A stretch of DNA of 64,000 nt from Cunninghamia lanceolata (GCA_027924645.1 BSBN01000213.1:37574501-37638500), one strand, 5' to 3'; positions 24,549 to 36,180 are shown, numbered from the stretch's first letter. The notes: generated by a model not told the origin, from the letters alone. Numbers and translations are program-made.

Positions 24549-25595
24549 ATGATCGAACAAATACCTGGTGGTGGGGGTTATCGTTGGCGTTGTAGCCAAT
24601 GTTTGAATGAATATCAGAGCTCATATAGTCGAGTGAAAGCTCACTTTTGCGCTATGCCTGGCTTAGGTATAAGAGTTTGTCCAAGGCCGAATAAAAAAGG
24701 GTTGCCAAAGCAACAAATATTGGGATATATCAAGGAACAAGAGGATGCCGACATGGTAAGTAACAGAGCGAAGGAAAGAGTACATCCTCTTTCCATGAAA
24801 GGATCGTAGAGACCTCTTGATGGCTTAACAGAACCGACTAGCCCACATCCTTTCATGCCACCACCATCTTCTGGAGAAGACACTACTCATTCTCGTAAAA
24901 GAGGCCCATTGGAAAAAGCCTTCAACAATGAGGCAAGAGAGCCTACAGATGAAAGCATTGCTCGTTGCATTTATGCCAATGGGCTTCCTTTCATCCTTGT
25001 TAGATCACCATATTGGCGCGATATGGTGACCGCAATTGCCAAGGCACCTACTGATTATGTTAGTCATGGGTATGAAAAGGTGTGCACCACCTTATTGAAC
25101 AAGGAAAAAGCTTCCGTGGAGGCGTCATTGAGAGCAATCAAGGATACATGGCCTGAAACAGGAGTGTCCATCATTTCTAATAGATGGAAGGATTGCAAAA
25201 ATAGGCCACTAATTAATGTCATTGCAGTGTCCCCTTAAGGGGCTATGTTTTTTAAAGCAATTGATTGTGAGGGGCAAGTGAAGGATGCAAGCTTCATTGC
25301 CAATATCCTCATACAAGCCATTGAGATGGTGGGCCTTGAAAACGTTGTCCAAGTTGTAACAGACAATGCTAAAAATTGTAGGGCAACTGGTTCAATAGTG
25401 GAGGGTGCATATGGGCATATTTTTTGGACACCATGTGTTGTCCACTCTCTCAACTTGATATTGCAAAAGATTTGCACACAAATTGAGTGGGTCAAGGAAA
25501 TCTACACGGAGGCTAAGGAGATTCAAATGTTTGTGACAAATCATCATATGTCACAAGCCATCTTCAGGACCTTCTCCAAACTAAAGTTGTTGAAG
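24549..25595 (+). pseudogene. hAT-1 transposase, N-terminal exon
   Basis: A single frame is interrupted by two stops, TAG at 24807 and TAA at 25236. It opens with a BED-type zinc finger (WRCSQCLNEY, then VKAHFCAMPG), followed by a DUF659-like block (DESIARCIYANGLPFILVRSP). The start of the RNase-H-like catalytic fold comes next (VVQVVTDNAKNC, containing the first catalytic Asp, then TPCVVHSLNLILQKI). The start ATG at 24549 is the first in frame. The frame closes near a putative donor at about 25595, after which sequence becomes T-rich and intronic. It cuts and pastes DNA in the family. This copy is inactive. Confidence 0.82.
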
Positions 25596-25640
25596 ATAAT
25601 TTTATTTTTATTTTTTCCTATTAGCATATTTATTATTTTT

Positions 25641-26188
25641 CTCTGTTACTAGGAGCGGCCCCTTAGAGTCCCGGTCCCGTGCCGACCGGGAGTGGATCCC
25701 GGAACGGCACCGAGAGCGGTGACAGGAGCGCCCTGGGCGTGGCCCGGACGCTCCCGATCAGTTTTATGTTTTTTTTTTTTTTAATTATATTATAATGTTA
25801 TATTATTATATTATATGTTATTATAATATATTATATATTCTATAATAATATATTATAATTATTATTATTATAATATACTATGTTATATTAGATTATATTA
25901 TATTATATTCTAATATATAATATATTATTATAATATATATTATATTATATTATTATATTATATATTATTATAATATATATTAAATTATATATATACTAAT
26001 AATATAATTGATATATCAAATGTATTTTCAATTCTGTATATTTTTTATTTTTTATTTTTTTTGTATATAAATATATATATATAGTACAGCCGTACCCAAC
26101 CGTACCCAAATCAAAAAAAAAAATCGCCATACCAGCGTACCAAAACCCTGCTCCCGTACTCGCTCCCATACCAAAACCAGCAACTTAG
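25641..26188. mobile_element. TIR element B, nested in hAT-1 intron
   Basis: The TSD TTATTTTT occurs at 25633-25640 and 26189-26196. The left end is CTCTGTTACTAGG; the right end in reverse complement is CTAAGTTGCTGG. GC-rich ends with GTACC/CCGG motifs surround an AT-rich core (25770-26080). This is the same layout as element C (48167-49087). Its insertion postdates hAT-1. Confidence 0.8.
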
Positions 26189-26229
26189 TTATTTTTAAAT
26201 TTTTACTAAGTTGCTACTTTTTAAATTTT

Positions 26230-26710
26230 AATTTTTTTTTTACACAATGTTAGGTTGCCGAAACTCGTTTCACAACACACCCAATCGTCTTGAGATGACT
26301 TGTGAAGGTGTGAGAGGCATTGAGTGCCATGGTCATCTACACTCTTTGGAGTGTATGGAGGCAATCACAGTTAAAAAAAGCCCAAAAAATAAAGCATTGA
26401 TCCTAGATGATGAGTGGTGGGCTTGTGTGGAATATGTTTTGAGTTTCACTAAGCCCATCATCATGAGTATGATTAGGTATGCAGATACAAATCAACCATG
26501 CTTGGGTGAAATTTATGATGGCACAAACTCCATGGTTGAAAAAATAAGGACCATAATAGAAGCCAAGGAGCAAGACCCCATAGAAGCATTTTTTTAAAAG
26601 AGTACAAAGGATCATTGATGAGCGTTGGAACAAGATGACCACACCCTTGCATCTCTTAGCATTTGCTTTGTCTCCAAAGTATTATAGCAAATAGATACTT
26701 TCCCTACCGA
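26230..26710 (+). pseudogene. hAT-1 transposase, central exon
   Basis: The reading DEWWACVEYVLSFTKPIIMS followed by IYDGTNSMVEKIRTII matches the all-alpha insertion region of plant hAT transposases. A frameshift in a T run near 26592 leads, in the next frame, to IIDERWNKMTTPLHLLAFAL, the conserved segment before the C-terminal part. A hATC dimerisation domain should follow but is absent. The sequence changes character near 26745. Confidence 0.78.
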
Positions 26711-26819
26711 GGAGGGTGGCACCATGTAGAGATAAAGAGGTCGGGACAAAAACCGTACCTCTGATTTGGCAAATCCAATCAGGGTTTGCAAGTGAGCTAA
26801 CTTTGAGACTTGTTTTCTT

Positions 26820-27330
26820 TCAAAACTTCAGGTTAGGCGCCAAATTCTGGAAGCAAGGCAGACGCATTTTTTGGGATTCAAGGACTGCTTTAGGCGCAAT
26901 CTGAAGAAGGAAGTTCAGAGTACATTTATCCCAGGGATCGCTGCGCCCTTGATTTTGTACACATACCACCGTGGAAGGAAAGTAACCTGTGCAGGAAAGA
27001 GGATACTGGTCGCTGCCCACCAAATTGTCAAGACAAGGGAAGCGCTCAGTAAGGCGATTGGCAAGAAATCAGTTTCCGATCTGGATCATTCTACATTTGC
27101 AGAGCAAATCCTGATCGCCATAAGATAACTAGGACTGGTCGCAGCCCTATCTGGAAGTCATTCATTTGCAGCAGTCTTAAAGAATATCACGCCAGCAAGG
27201 AAGAATATCCTTGATCAGCAGGGTGACACTTGGAAAGAAGGAGAAATCACAGTGTTCAGCGCAGGATATCACTACTCACCTCATTCCCCAGCAGAGATAA
27301 CAGCACTAGCCAAGATCTTGGTGGAATAAC
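26820..27330 (+). pseudogene. Unrecognised ORF, one internal stop
   Basis: Open from about 26871 (MGFKDCFRRNLKKEV) to a TAA at 27126, then open again in the same frame to a TAA at 27328. The product would be about 150 residues. It contains LILYTYHRGRKVTCAGKRIL and ends TALAKILVE. I recognise no family. Upstream DNA has GGCGCCAAA and GGCGCAAT motifs like those of the giant LTRs, so it may belong to such an element. It may also be a host-gene relic. Confidence 0.35.
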
Positions 27331-28490
27331 CACGAACTGTGAGTGGTTTCAGAGCTTTGTAATTCTTAATAGTCTGTAATCAGTTCTTCCAACTGTGATT
27401 CAGATCTGCCATGTAACAATCAGTTTTCCTGCAATAATTTCTGCATATTCTGATTAAATTAAGTTTTGTTGCTTGAACAGTGTTCTCTTTCCTGGTTATT
27501 ACACAGGCTGCATTCTTTCCTATTCAGAACAGTAATTTATCAGTCAAACATTAAGGAATATTTCATTATTTATCAGTCAAATATTAAGGGATATTTCAGA
27601 AGAACTCCTCTAAGGCATACCTCCAGTATCTAGTTTCTTGTACAGGCATTGCATTTCTGTAAAAATCTATTGTAATCCATGAACTATGCTTAAAGTCCTC
27701 TGTATTCACAACAGTTCAAGTACAACATGAGATTTCTCAAATGCATTTGAACTCCCTCTGAAGTAATATCCACAAAGACATGTTTTATAACAGGAAAATA
27801 AAGGTATCAATCTCTAGTGGAGAATGATAACTTCCCACCAAAAAAGTACATGTAGACTAATTAACAGCTTTGCATTACATTTTTAAACAATACTAAGCTG
27901 TAAACATATCAATCACCTTTGGAAAAGCGAAATAACTTACTTGAATCGTATTAGAATTTGCAAGATCCCTTTTGTTCAGAACAATTATACGCCTTTTTTG
28001 GGATAATATATTTTGTAAATCAGCATTTGCAGATGAAAGCGGAATCTATCTCACAAGTAAAAAGAATGTATAAGTCGAAAGCTTCATCATTGTAGTTAGT
28101 ATGAGCCTAGGTAAAATCTGAAACTTGAAACTCATAAAAACTTTACTCTTGAATCTGAACTGAAATCAGTAAAATTCTGGAACACAAATTTGCTTATAAA
28201 ATTCAGGAATATGAATTTCTGGAACGCCAAAGAACACAGATCTGGAAATAAAAAATTTATGTAAACAAGCAATATAACTCTATTCTGCTTATAATCAATA
28301 AGTAGAACAGCCCAAGCTCAAAAGAGAGCAACTCCCAATTTGAGAAGATCTTAGATAGCCAATTTTCTATCCTGTGTGAATAAAAGAAATTATCCAACAA
28401 AAAGACTTGTTCATGAAGTCTGCTCAAACTTATAGATGAGGGAATGCTTTATTTAATCCTCGACTTATTCCCCATCTGTACCTGCTTTAT
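27331..28490. other. No recognised gene
   Basis: AT-rich sequence with frequent stops in all frames. No repeat structure was noticed, apart from a short 27-bp echo near 27540 and 27575 (TTTATCAGTCAAAYATTAAGG). Confidence 0.4.
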
Positions 28491-28494
28491 CCTC

Positions 28495-28735
28495 CCAATT
28501 ATACTTACTAGATTCTCTAGTTATAGTTGCTATATTTTCTGGCTCTACTTGCTATATTCTCCAGCTGCACTTCCTACATTCTCTAGCTCTATTTGCTAAC
28601 TTTACAGTTGTACATGTTATATTCTCTAGGTGAACTTGCTTTATAGTTTATTCTCTTAGTTGTACTTATTGTATTCTCCAATTGCACTTGACTTTATTCT
28701 CTCAGTTCTTTATTTATTCTCTTTCCTATAAACTA
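28495..28735. repeat. Degenerate tandem repeat, about 30-bp unit
   Basis: Units of the type TATATTCTCTAGCTCTACTTGC recur about seven to eight times with many changes. Confidence 0.7.
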
Positions 28736-29473
28736 ATTCTTATTCACCATGCAAAATTTGGGCTCATCACAAGTTTGCCTTGCCTAAATTGACCGACCCC
28801 CAATCAGTTTAAAGTTTTAAACACCGATGGATGCTGGAGCATGTCTGGTCCCTCCCACAAAGCATTCTCTACGAGGAGATCCTTCCATTGAACCATACAT
28901 TCTGTAAGAAATCAGTTTCTCAGCCTTCAATCTCTAGTAGCCAATATGCACTCAATAGAAAGATCAATTTTCCTTCCTCATCAAGGGGAGGGAATTTTGG
29001 TTAGACTGTCAAATTTTGACCAATTGCGTTGTTTAAATTTTAAACATGATAGGTTTTATGTACCTTGGTGTCAGTGCTTATCTGGAAAGTATAGGCTATA
29101 TTTGTCTCACTCAATGCAGAATAGTGAATGGGCAATAATGCCCAGGAGATCATTTTTCTAATGCCGCATTCTATCTATAAGGCTGCAACAGAAGGAAGAA
29201 ATGACCTCAAACTGCAAATTCCCTTTCTGATTGATGCTGATCTGCTTGTAATTTCATCCTATCCTAAGTTGTTTTAAGACTATCCTTTGGCACTTTTAAA
29301 ATCTCTCGACTCTATAGGATGAATTCTCAAGTAGTTTCTACTTTGGTGTCTTAGGTGTCCTATTTATCACTGAAGGCAGATTATAACTATACGAAGCCCC
29401 AAATGCGATCATACCAATTGATACATGTTAGGAGGTAGATCTAAATCCCAGGAGATATACAGAGGACAGCAAT
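28736..29473. other. No recognised gene
   Basis: A 71-codon open frame at 28946-29161 has no recognisable features. The rest has only short frames. Confidence 0.4.
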
Positions 29474-29777
29474 CTAAACTGTTTGAATTTCGATGTACTA
29501 TACACAGAAGCAATATTAAACAATGATTCGAAAATGATAAATAACATTCAAACAATGAAGCATAGGAAAGATTACAAAACTGGGACAAAAAGTTTTATCA
29601 ATATGTGCATTTTGTATATGGCATACTAAACTGTTTGAATTTAGATATATTATACACAGAAGCAATATTAAACAATGATTCGAAAATGATAAATAACATT
29701 CAAACAATGAAGCATAGGAAAGATTACAAAACTGGGACAAAAAGTTTTATCAATATGTGCATTTTGTATATGGCATA
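29474..29777. repeat. Tandem duplication, period 152 bp
   Basis: Two adjacent copies begin CTAAACTGTTTGAATTT at 29474 and 29626 and are nearly identical (differences cluster at CGATGTAC versus AGATATAT). This suggests a recent event. Confidence 0.92.
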
Positions 29778-30229
29778 CTATCAAGGGAGATCTTTATATA
29801 GATATGTATGCAGAATGTTACAAAACCACAATTGCTATTGAACCATTTTGGAAGATGAAACGTTTGCTCTTCTAAATGTGACTGACAGATATCATATATT
29901 GTGAATAAACTTTAGTGGTTTCAAGGTGTCTAGAACCCTAACAAAGCCAATGATGAAGACCACGTAAGGTTTGGTGCGCAATTGGATGGCATTGTGTCCA
30001 ATCTGCCTAGATTGTCCTGTGCCAGTAGAAATGTGTGTGGTACCCAATGGAAAATGGATTGATGTCTCGGAAGCACCATTGACTACTGGAGGTGGCTCAG
30101 CAGTACCACAAGCCATAAAACATGAGTTGACATTACCGTGGACCATGAAAATGAGCTTCACAACATTGCTAGAGTTATATTTGGAGAATCTACCTAGGTC
30201 AGTGATACAATACCAATTTTATACCAGGT

Positions 30230-31364
30230 GCAATATCAAAGCCATGTGAATTGTTAATCGAAAACAAAACTTGTAGATAACCCTCTAAGGTGTCATTCAC
30301 AGTTTCTGTTTTCCCATAAATTTGAGTGTGGTAGCTGCTACTAAAAGATAAAAGTGGTACAATTAACTCAAACAGTCCCTTCCAAATTCACTAATGAATT
30401 TAGGATTGCTAACACTCACACTTGTTTTGAGAATCCCACGCAACTTATCAAAGTTTTCCATAAATACAACTGCAATTTGATGAGATTTATATGTGATATC
30501 AGCGGATGCAAAGTGAGTATACTTAGTTATTAGGCCAACAACAACAAAGATACAATCCTTACAACTTACTTTAGGGAGCCCTATAATGAAATACTTTCCA
30601 ACAGATTCCCATTTCTCATTGGGGAATTGGTAATGGTTGAAGCAAACCTGAATCTTTAACAATTTCCACCTTATGTTTTTGGCATTTCTCACAAGTTGCT
30701 ACAAAGATAATAACTTTCTTCTTCAGCCTCTTCCATCTATAGGCTTTTCTAATTTTTGCCTAAGTTTTGAAGAACCCAAAATGATCAACCAATGGGGAAG
30801 AATTGATTTGGGTCATTACCTTCATTTTAAATTTTGATTTCAGACCTAAAACCACTCTTTCCTCAAAATAGATGGGTCAATTTCATAAGGAATACCTGAT
30901 ATTCTTGGCCCTATCTGCCTGTTGATTCTCCGACAATGCTAGAAGCTCATCTACCTTAGCATACTCTGCCTCAAGATCTTGCTGCCAATTTGCAATAGCT
31001 GCCAAAATAGACTGAATTCTAGGAATTTTGTATAAGGCATCAGCTACCACATTTTTATTACCTTTGCAAATATTGAATTTCAAAGCAATATATTTGCAAC
31101 TTGCTCACTCAATTAGATTATACACATTGAGATCATGTTGTGAAATAAAGTAGTTCAAACTATTATCATCAGTTCGAACATGGAATTTGCCACAAACAAG
31201 ATATATTGCATGAATTTAGCCAATGATTGCATTATTGCTAGTATCCCCTAATCATAAAGAGATACCAACTTCTTTTTGTCATCTAGCCAGTGGCTCTCAC
31301 AGGCAATGGGTCTTCCTTGTTGCATGAAAACTGCCCCAATTCCCAGTCTAGATGAATCACACTC
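30230..31364 (-). pseudogene. Gypsy-B pol: RNase H and integrase half
   Basis: Minus-strand motifs are the RNase H start ECDSSRLGIGAVFMQQG near 31340, KGNKNVVADAL near 31060, integrase core [18 protein letters not shown] near 30560, and SSSYHTQIYGKTETVND near 30300. The first integrase Asp region reads VGKYFIIGLP instead of the family SMDFI. Many stops and frameshifts are present. The left half of the split element ends at the TSD of the Tat/Ogre-like insertion. The pol continues at 47302. Clade undetermined. Confidence 0.85.
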
Positions 31365-31369
31365 AACAC
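31365..31369. repeat. TSD AACAC, left copy
   Basis: AACAC at 31365-31369 and 47302-47306 flanks the complete Tat/Ogre-like element. Confidence 0.92.
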
Positions 31370-31717
31370 TGTTTACTGCTTTTATAACTATGCTTTGAAT
31401 AAACAGAGTAAACAGAATAGACTATGCAGAAATTGTAAAAGCTTCATAACCCATAAACACGGAATATTCTCATCACAATGATATCTCTACTATTATCAGA
31501 GTCACGCACTTATACAATGTATACAGGAAATTCTGCAATAATGTGGTCCCGTCTACAATAACATAACCAGCATATAAAGGTGGCCGACGGTTGCTCTAAG
31601 CTGCCAACCGTCGACAACCACCGACAACTACTTACAACCATCGGGAGGACAACTAACCTCACCGACCAAACCAACCCAAAAGTAATTAACTATAACTATA
31701 CTATTCTCGTGCTTACA
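31370..31717 (-). mobile_element. 3' LTR of the Tat/Ogre-like element
   Basis: On the minus strand it runs TGTAAGCACGAG to AGTAAACA. It aligns over its length with 46968-47301, with roughly 20 substitutions (mostly transitions) and two small indels. This indicates an old insertion. A TATA-like TTTATATG lies near 31575. Confidence 0.93.
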
Positions 31718-31735
31718 TCATCCCCCCCAAAATTT
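31718..31735 (-). other. Polypurine tract of the Tat/Ogre-like element
   Basis: TTTTGGGGGGGATGA on the minus strand abuts the 3' LTR start. Confidence 0.8.
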
Positions 31736-31783
31736 TTAGTTGTCTTCCAGATGACTAGGACTGACCAAATCCCATATATTAGT

Positions 31784-33998
31784 CTATTGAGAAACTGGGG
31801 GAGGGGACATCCCTGGTTGTGTGTACACTGAGGGAGCAAAAGTGTGCTTCTGGGAAACCAATTGCAGCAGTCGGTAGACCTCCTCCATACGTAGCTTGAG
31901 TTGTTTGGCGGCCTTGAGCTCCCATTCTCGAGCCAGCCTTACCATGTGTACTACCTCCTCGAGTTGTTGCTTGTTCTTCTCATGAGCACTAAGGAGGTCG
32001 GCCATTTCCTGCTCTTTTACTGCCAACTGCTTCTCCCTTTCTTCCAATGCTTTCTCCCTCGCTACTACCTTGGCCTTCTCCTGTTCTATCAATTGGGTCT
32101 GTTGGGCCAGCTGTTGTTGAGATTGATTGATCTGCTCATCCATGGCCTCTTGGAGCTTCTGAGATATTTGGGTGGATTCCTCAATCCGTGTCATCACCTC
32201 AGGCAATTTTGCTTGCTCAACTTGCAGCATATAAAATGGCTCCCTGAAATGAGACTCAATCGTGTACAATGCAACCAATACATGACCATCCGTGCTGCCA
32301 AAGGAGGGAACCTATCAAGCTGCCGGGCATCCTTCATCTCCTGGGTAGATGTAGTCGACCAACCCTGGGTTGTGAAGATACGTGTGAACTCAGGCTGACA
32401 ATCCTCCATTACAAATTTCTCAATACATCTGGCTTCCTGAAGGACCAGTGGAGAATGAGTACTATCCAGTCATCGGGCAATATCAACAACCTCACTAATG
32501 ATTGCCCCTATGGACTGAAGGTCCTCAATATACCTCAAGATTGTGCCCATCGGATCCTGTAGGTCGGGTCTATATAGCCGTATGCATATCTCCTCCAGAC
32601 TCCTGGGGTCCAATCGTGCTGATAATTTCAGAGCTACTGGAGACTTCCCCTCTACCCTGGAAGGACTAACTGTGGATCCATGCACTATCGAAGGACCGTC
32701 TGGCTCTGTATGTGTTACCTCTCCTTCTGGTGCCTGAATGATGGTTGGTTCTTGCTAACTAGGGAGGATCTCCAACAGTTCTGGTTCCCTCAAACGGGGA
32801 TAATCCATAATTCGAACGGGGGGCTCCCAGCAACTATAGCCAACTATCTACCTATTCCAAGGCTTCAGGTGACCACCCCATGGAAGTGGCAACTGGAGTG
32901 CTCTCACCAACCAGAAGGGCGAAAGAAGCATCTAGCAGCGGACTATCACTTGGTGGTGGAATATCATCCAACGGTGGTAGAGTGGCTAAGGTTGACGAAG
33001 TGATATAAATGCAGTCATCCTCCTCCTCACTCTCTATCTCCTCAGTGTGTGAATCCTCTGAAGATGACTCCATTGCCATGGACTTTCTTTTTCTGCCAGA
33101 ACTCCTCGTTTCTTCCCCCTTCCCTATCTGAACTTGTGTACCAAGTTTAGCCCACCTGAAGATAGTCGGCCATGTAGTGTCATATTCGGGGTCATGCTGA
33201 AACCAGCCTCCCTCAAGTGAAGGTACCTATGTGAATATAGCATCGAGGAACAATCCAATAGCATATTGAGTCATATAAAACGTTGTGTTAATGCGAGGGA
33301 CTCTTGTATCCTACTAGACAAGACTGCAACCCAGTTATACATGGTGCCTCTACTCAATCCGACCATATATTATGTCATCCATACTACAATATCGGATGAC
33401 CGGGTGGCTCATGTCAACCTGGACTTATTCAAATCCATTATGCAGCGCCATTCCTCATTGGTGAGGTAATTCCTATGAATCCCCTAGTACCCTTACTCCA
33501 TATATTTTCCTTTTCTTTGTCCGTAAGATTGCTCCTGCATACCTGTTGGATAGAAGCTTCCTATTGTTGTGTCCTCTTAGTAGAGGGTTTTGCTATTGTG
33601 AATCCCGAACATGGAGTAGCATAAACCCTTTGAAAATCTTCAGGTGTGAATGTGATTGTGACTTGAGTACTCATACATTCGATTTGGGTTTTATTCTCCT
33701 TCTTGTTGTAATGTAATACCATATTCCTCAAGTAGGGCTCAAATTCTCGAAAATTAAAAAATGGTACCTGGATTATTTTATCCACCTTGGCGTCTTTCAG
33801 TGCTTTCTTCAATATGTGGTCAGGCGAGGTCTTTTGCTAGCATGTCCTGCATTCTAATGTTGTCAAGCTTTCCCATGTTAGAGAATCGACAGTAATTTTT
33901 TCTCATGTCGGAGTTTGAGATTTCTTCTTTTTCTCTTCTGTCAAAATTTTCAGCCTGTACTTCCCTGGAGATTCCTATCGTATTTCCTTGCCTGCCAT
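31784..33998 (-). pseudogene. ORF downstream of pol (accessory protein) with C-terminal coiled coil
   Basis: It starts at an ATG near 33998 (MAGKEIR), similar to the start of the LTR1 ORF (MAAKER). The stop lies at 31784, only 50 bp before the polypurine tract. An N-terminal domain has PFFNFREFEPYLRNMVLHY and FTPEDFQRVYATPCSGF. A poorly preserved middle follows (33500-32700). The C-terminal third (32278-31784) is a long heptad-rich coiled coil (QINQSQQQLAQQTQLIEQEK, EKALEEREKQLAVKEQEM) ending in a Pro-rich tail. Several stops and frameshifts break it. It sits where Athila elements keep an envelope-like ORF, but no membrane segment is visible. Function unknown. Confidence 0.7.
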
Positions 33999-34002
33999 CG
34001 TA

Positions 34003-34046
34003 ATTGTAAATAGTCGCTGCACTAATTGTAAATAGTCGCTGCACTA
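34003..34046. repeat. 22-bp tandem duplication
   Basis: AATTGTAAATAGTCGCTGCACT is present twice in tandem just upstream of the accessory ORF start. Confidence 0.85.
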
Positions 34047-34399
34047 CATGCTCAAATTAATTTTCGAGTGAACTCACGCCAATTTATTATCTGCCCCAAA
34101 TAGTTATTGTAACTGTATTTCGACTGCCATACTTCTGAATTGAGAACCTCTGGTGTACAATGGCGATAGAGAAAATCCAACTGTTCAGCAAATATAGTCC
34201 TGATTTCTATAATGCCAACCAGTACGACCAAGGGCTGGGTGAAGAAGATTCCCACGGCAACCAAGTGGTGATCTCGCCCAAAATTTACTAATCTTTGAGG
34301 CTGGTCATACGATGAGAGGGAATTAGTCATAACCCAGAAAGGTACGGCAATAGGAGAGCATACATTGTTTTGTGCAAGCCATACACTAGATGTACGATA

Positions 34400-34579
34400 G
34401 TTGAGGGATTGCAACGTATGGTGTTGGAGAATTGAAGGAGACCGTACGGAAGATATAGCACAAAATCATACGATGGCAATGGAGCAACTGGTAAAACATA
34501 CGACCAAGATCTCAGAAGTTGCAGACTGTACGTCAAGGGCCAAACGTACGGCGAATATATTAGAAGTTACAGACCGTAC
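34400..34579. repeat. CGTACG motif array, left part
   Basis: Motifs of the form CGTACG, ATACGA and GTACGG occur about every 25-30 bp up to the TSD of the nested LTR. The array resumes on the other side at 39663. It is within the Tat/Ogre-like element, between its pol and its downstream ORF. Confidence 0.75.
34575..34579. repeat. TSD CGTAC, left copy
   Basis: CGTAC at 34575-34579 and at 39663-39667 flanks LTR2. The motif is common locally, so the termini and family match are the stronger evidence. Confidence 0.8.
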
Positions 34580-34899
34580 TGTTGTGACGTTTTCACACAT
34601 CGCCCCATTGCAAATGGGGACCCCCTTTTTTTGGGACCAGTTCCATTTTGGCTTTGATCTTACAGTTTCTTGCCTGAATCCATGAAGTTGATGAGAAGTT
34701 TCAACATGCTTGGCTCACGAGGAATTTGAAGAAGGCTTGAAATGGTGAAGAAAAGAGTGATTTTCCCGAGGATGAATGAAACCCTAATTATCATTCCTTG
34801 ATCAAATCTAGCCAATCCATGGCAGAAGTCTATCATTCCATAGGAAATGTCCAAGTCCTTCACCCTCAGCATAAGGCTCCGTGATGAATAAGGAATTCT

Positions 34900-35290
34900 G
34901 TTCCAAGACTTCAGTCCGGAAGTTCCTGTCCGGGAATCCTGTCCCGAAGTTCCTATCCAGGAATCCTATTCCAAAGTTCCTGTCTGGATTCTTGTCCCGA
35001 AGTTCCAATCCAGGGTCCTGAATTCAACAAGGCTTGTCATTTCCATGTCAAAATCCATCTTTCCACCTTAGAACCCTCTCCATTCCCGGCATGGAACTCA
35101 ATTCTAATCTTGTTCCAAGACTCCATGTCCCACTCAGAAAGTCATTCCTGGACTCCAGTCCAGGAATCCAGCCCGGAGGTCCAGTCCGGAGTCTTGTTCG
35201 GAAGTGCCTATCCCGGAGTCTTGTTCAAGGAATTCCTGCCCGGAATCTTGTTCTAAGGTTTTATCCATATTCTTATCCCGACTAGACCCA
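34900..35290 (+). repeat. GGAATCC/GTCCCGAAG repeat block in LTR2
   Basis: Degenerate 20-30 bp units with TCCGGAAT, CCCGAAGTTCC and CCAGGAATCC recur throughout this stretch. Confidence 0.65.
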
Positions 35291-35549
35291 AAATTCAACA
35301 AGAACTGTCACTCCTTGGAATGATCATCCTTCAGCCATGGAACTCAGTTCCCAGCCCGACAGCTCCAGTCCGGAAGTTCAATCCAGGGGGTATCCTTCGG
35401 ATCCCAATCCGGCACTCAACCTCATTTCACAAACCCGGAAGATTCTCAAATCAATAGGATTCTTCAGGAACTTAGGGCAATTTCAGAAAGAAAAAAAAAA
35501 TCAATATTCAAGAGTATCCCTCCGCAAAGCTGGAAATGCAACAGGAACA

Positions 35550-35710
35550 TTCCTGGTCGCATATTCCAGTACCTACTGGAATATGCGCCCAGGGAGGAAA
35601 TTTATCCCTAGTCACATAATCCAGCAGGTACTGGATTATGCACCCAGGACAATTTTTTGTCCAGGTCGCAAAATCCAGTACCTACTGGATTTTGTGCCCT
35701 AGGACAGGAA
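35550..35710 (+). repeat. Three palindrome-bearing tandem units in LTR2
   Basis: Three units spaced about 70 bp each centre on a palindrome such as CCAGTACCTACTGG followed by ATGCGCCCAGG or a variant (TATGCACCC, TTTGTGCCC). Confidence 0.75.
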
Positions 35711-35839
35711 GTGTCCAATTCAACCTCCTGACCTGTCCAATCAATCCTGGCTTGAAAATTCTTTCTCTAACTCCTCTGTGGATGCCTGAATCCTGGAATT
35801 CACAGTCAAGATGGAAGAAACAAACTCAGTCAAACTCCG

Positions 35840-36180
35840 TATCCCACCATAGAAATGAGAGATTCCTCGAGGATGGAAGAAACGAACATCCATCCTTCAG
35901 TCGTGGAGATAAGAAATTCCTCGAGGATGGAAGAAACGAACTCCTTATCTCACCATCGAAACGAGAGATTCCCGAAGGATGGAAGAAGCGAAAGATGGAA
36001 GAAACGAACATCCATGATGGAACAAACGAAGGATGGAACAAACGAACTTCGTGTCTCGCCATGGAAATCAAATTCTCGGAGGATGGAACAAACGAAGGAT
36101 GGAACAAACGAACTTCGTGTCTCGTCATGGAAATCAGATTCTCGGAGGATGGAAGAAACGAGGATGGAAGGAATGAACTC
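35840..36180 (+). repeat. GGATGGAAGAAACGAA repeat block in LTR2
   Basis: Units such as GAGGATGGAAGAAACGAA recur about a dozen times with CTCGCCATGGAAATC spacers. They produce spurious long frames on both strands. Confidence 0.8.

Larger units (their letters stand above)
23806..26745 (+). mobile_element. hAT-1, broken hAT transposon
   Basis: The left end CTATGTTACTAGGTTC is close to the TIR of element D (CTATGTTACCAGGTTC). The left flanking 8 bp are CTAATAAT. It holds a transposase gene with BED finger, DUF659-like and RNase-H-like parts (24549-26700) but no C-terminal dimerisation domain. No matching right TIR or TSD was found, so the 3' end is deleted or replaced near 26745. Element B is nested in an intron. 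The shared TIR suggests this lineage could have supplied transposase for elements A-D (inference). Confidence 0.65.

Noticed and set aside
23806..28350. A right end for hAT-1 beyond 26745
   Set aside because: No copy of the left flank CTAATAAT next to a CTAAGTT-type end was found; the only CTAATAAT nearby lies in the AT core of element B.
32543..33003. Plus-strand ORFs opposite the accessory ORF
   Set aside because: They are antisense shadows of the minus-strand coiled-coil and middle region.
34327..34536. ORFs antisense or overlapping the CGTACG array
   Set aside because: The frames follow the motif array and change on either side of the LTR2 insertion; not convincing as coding.
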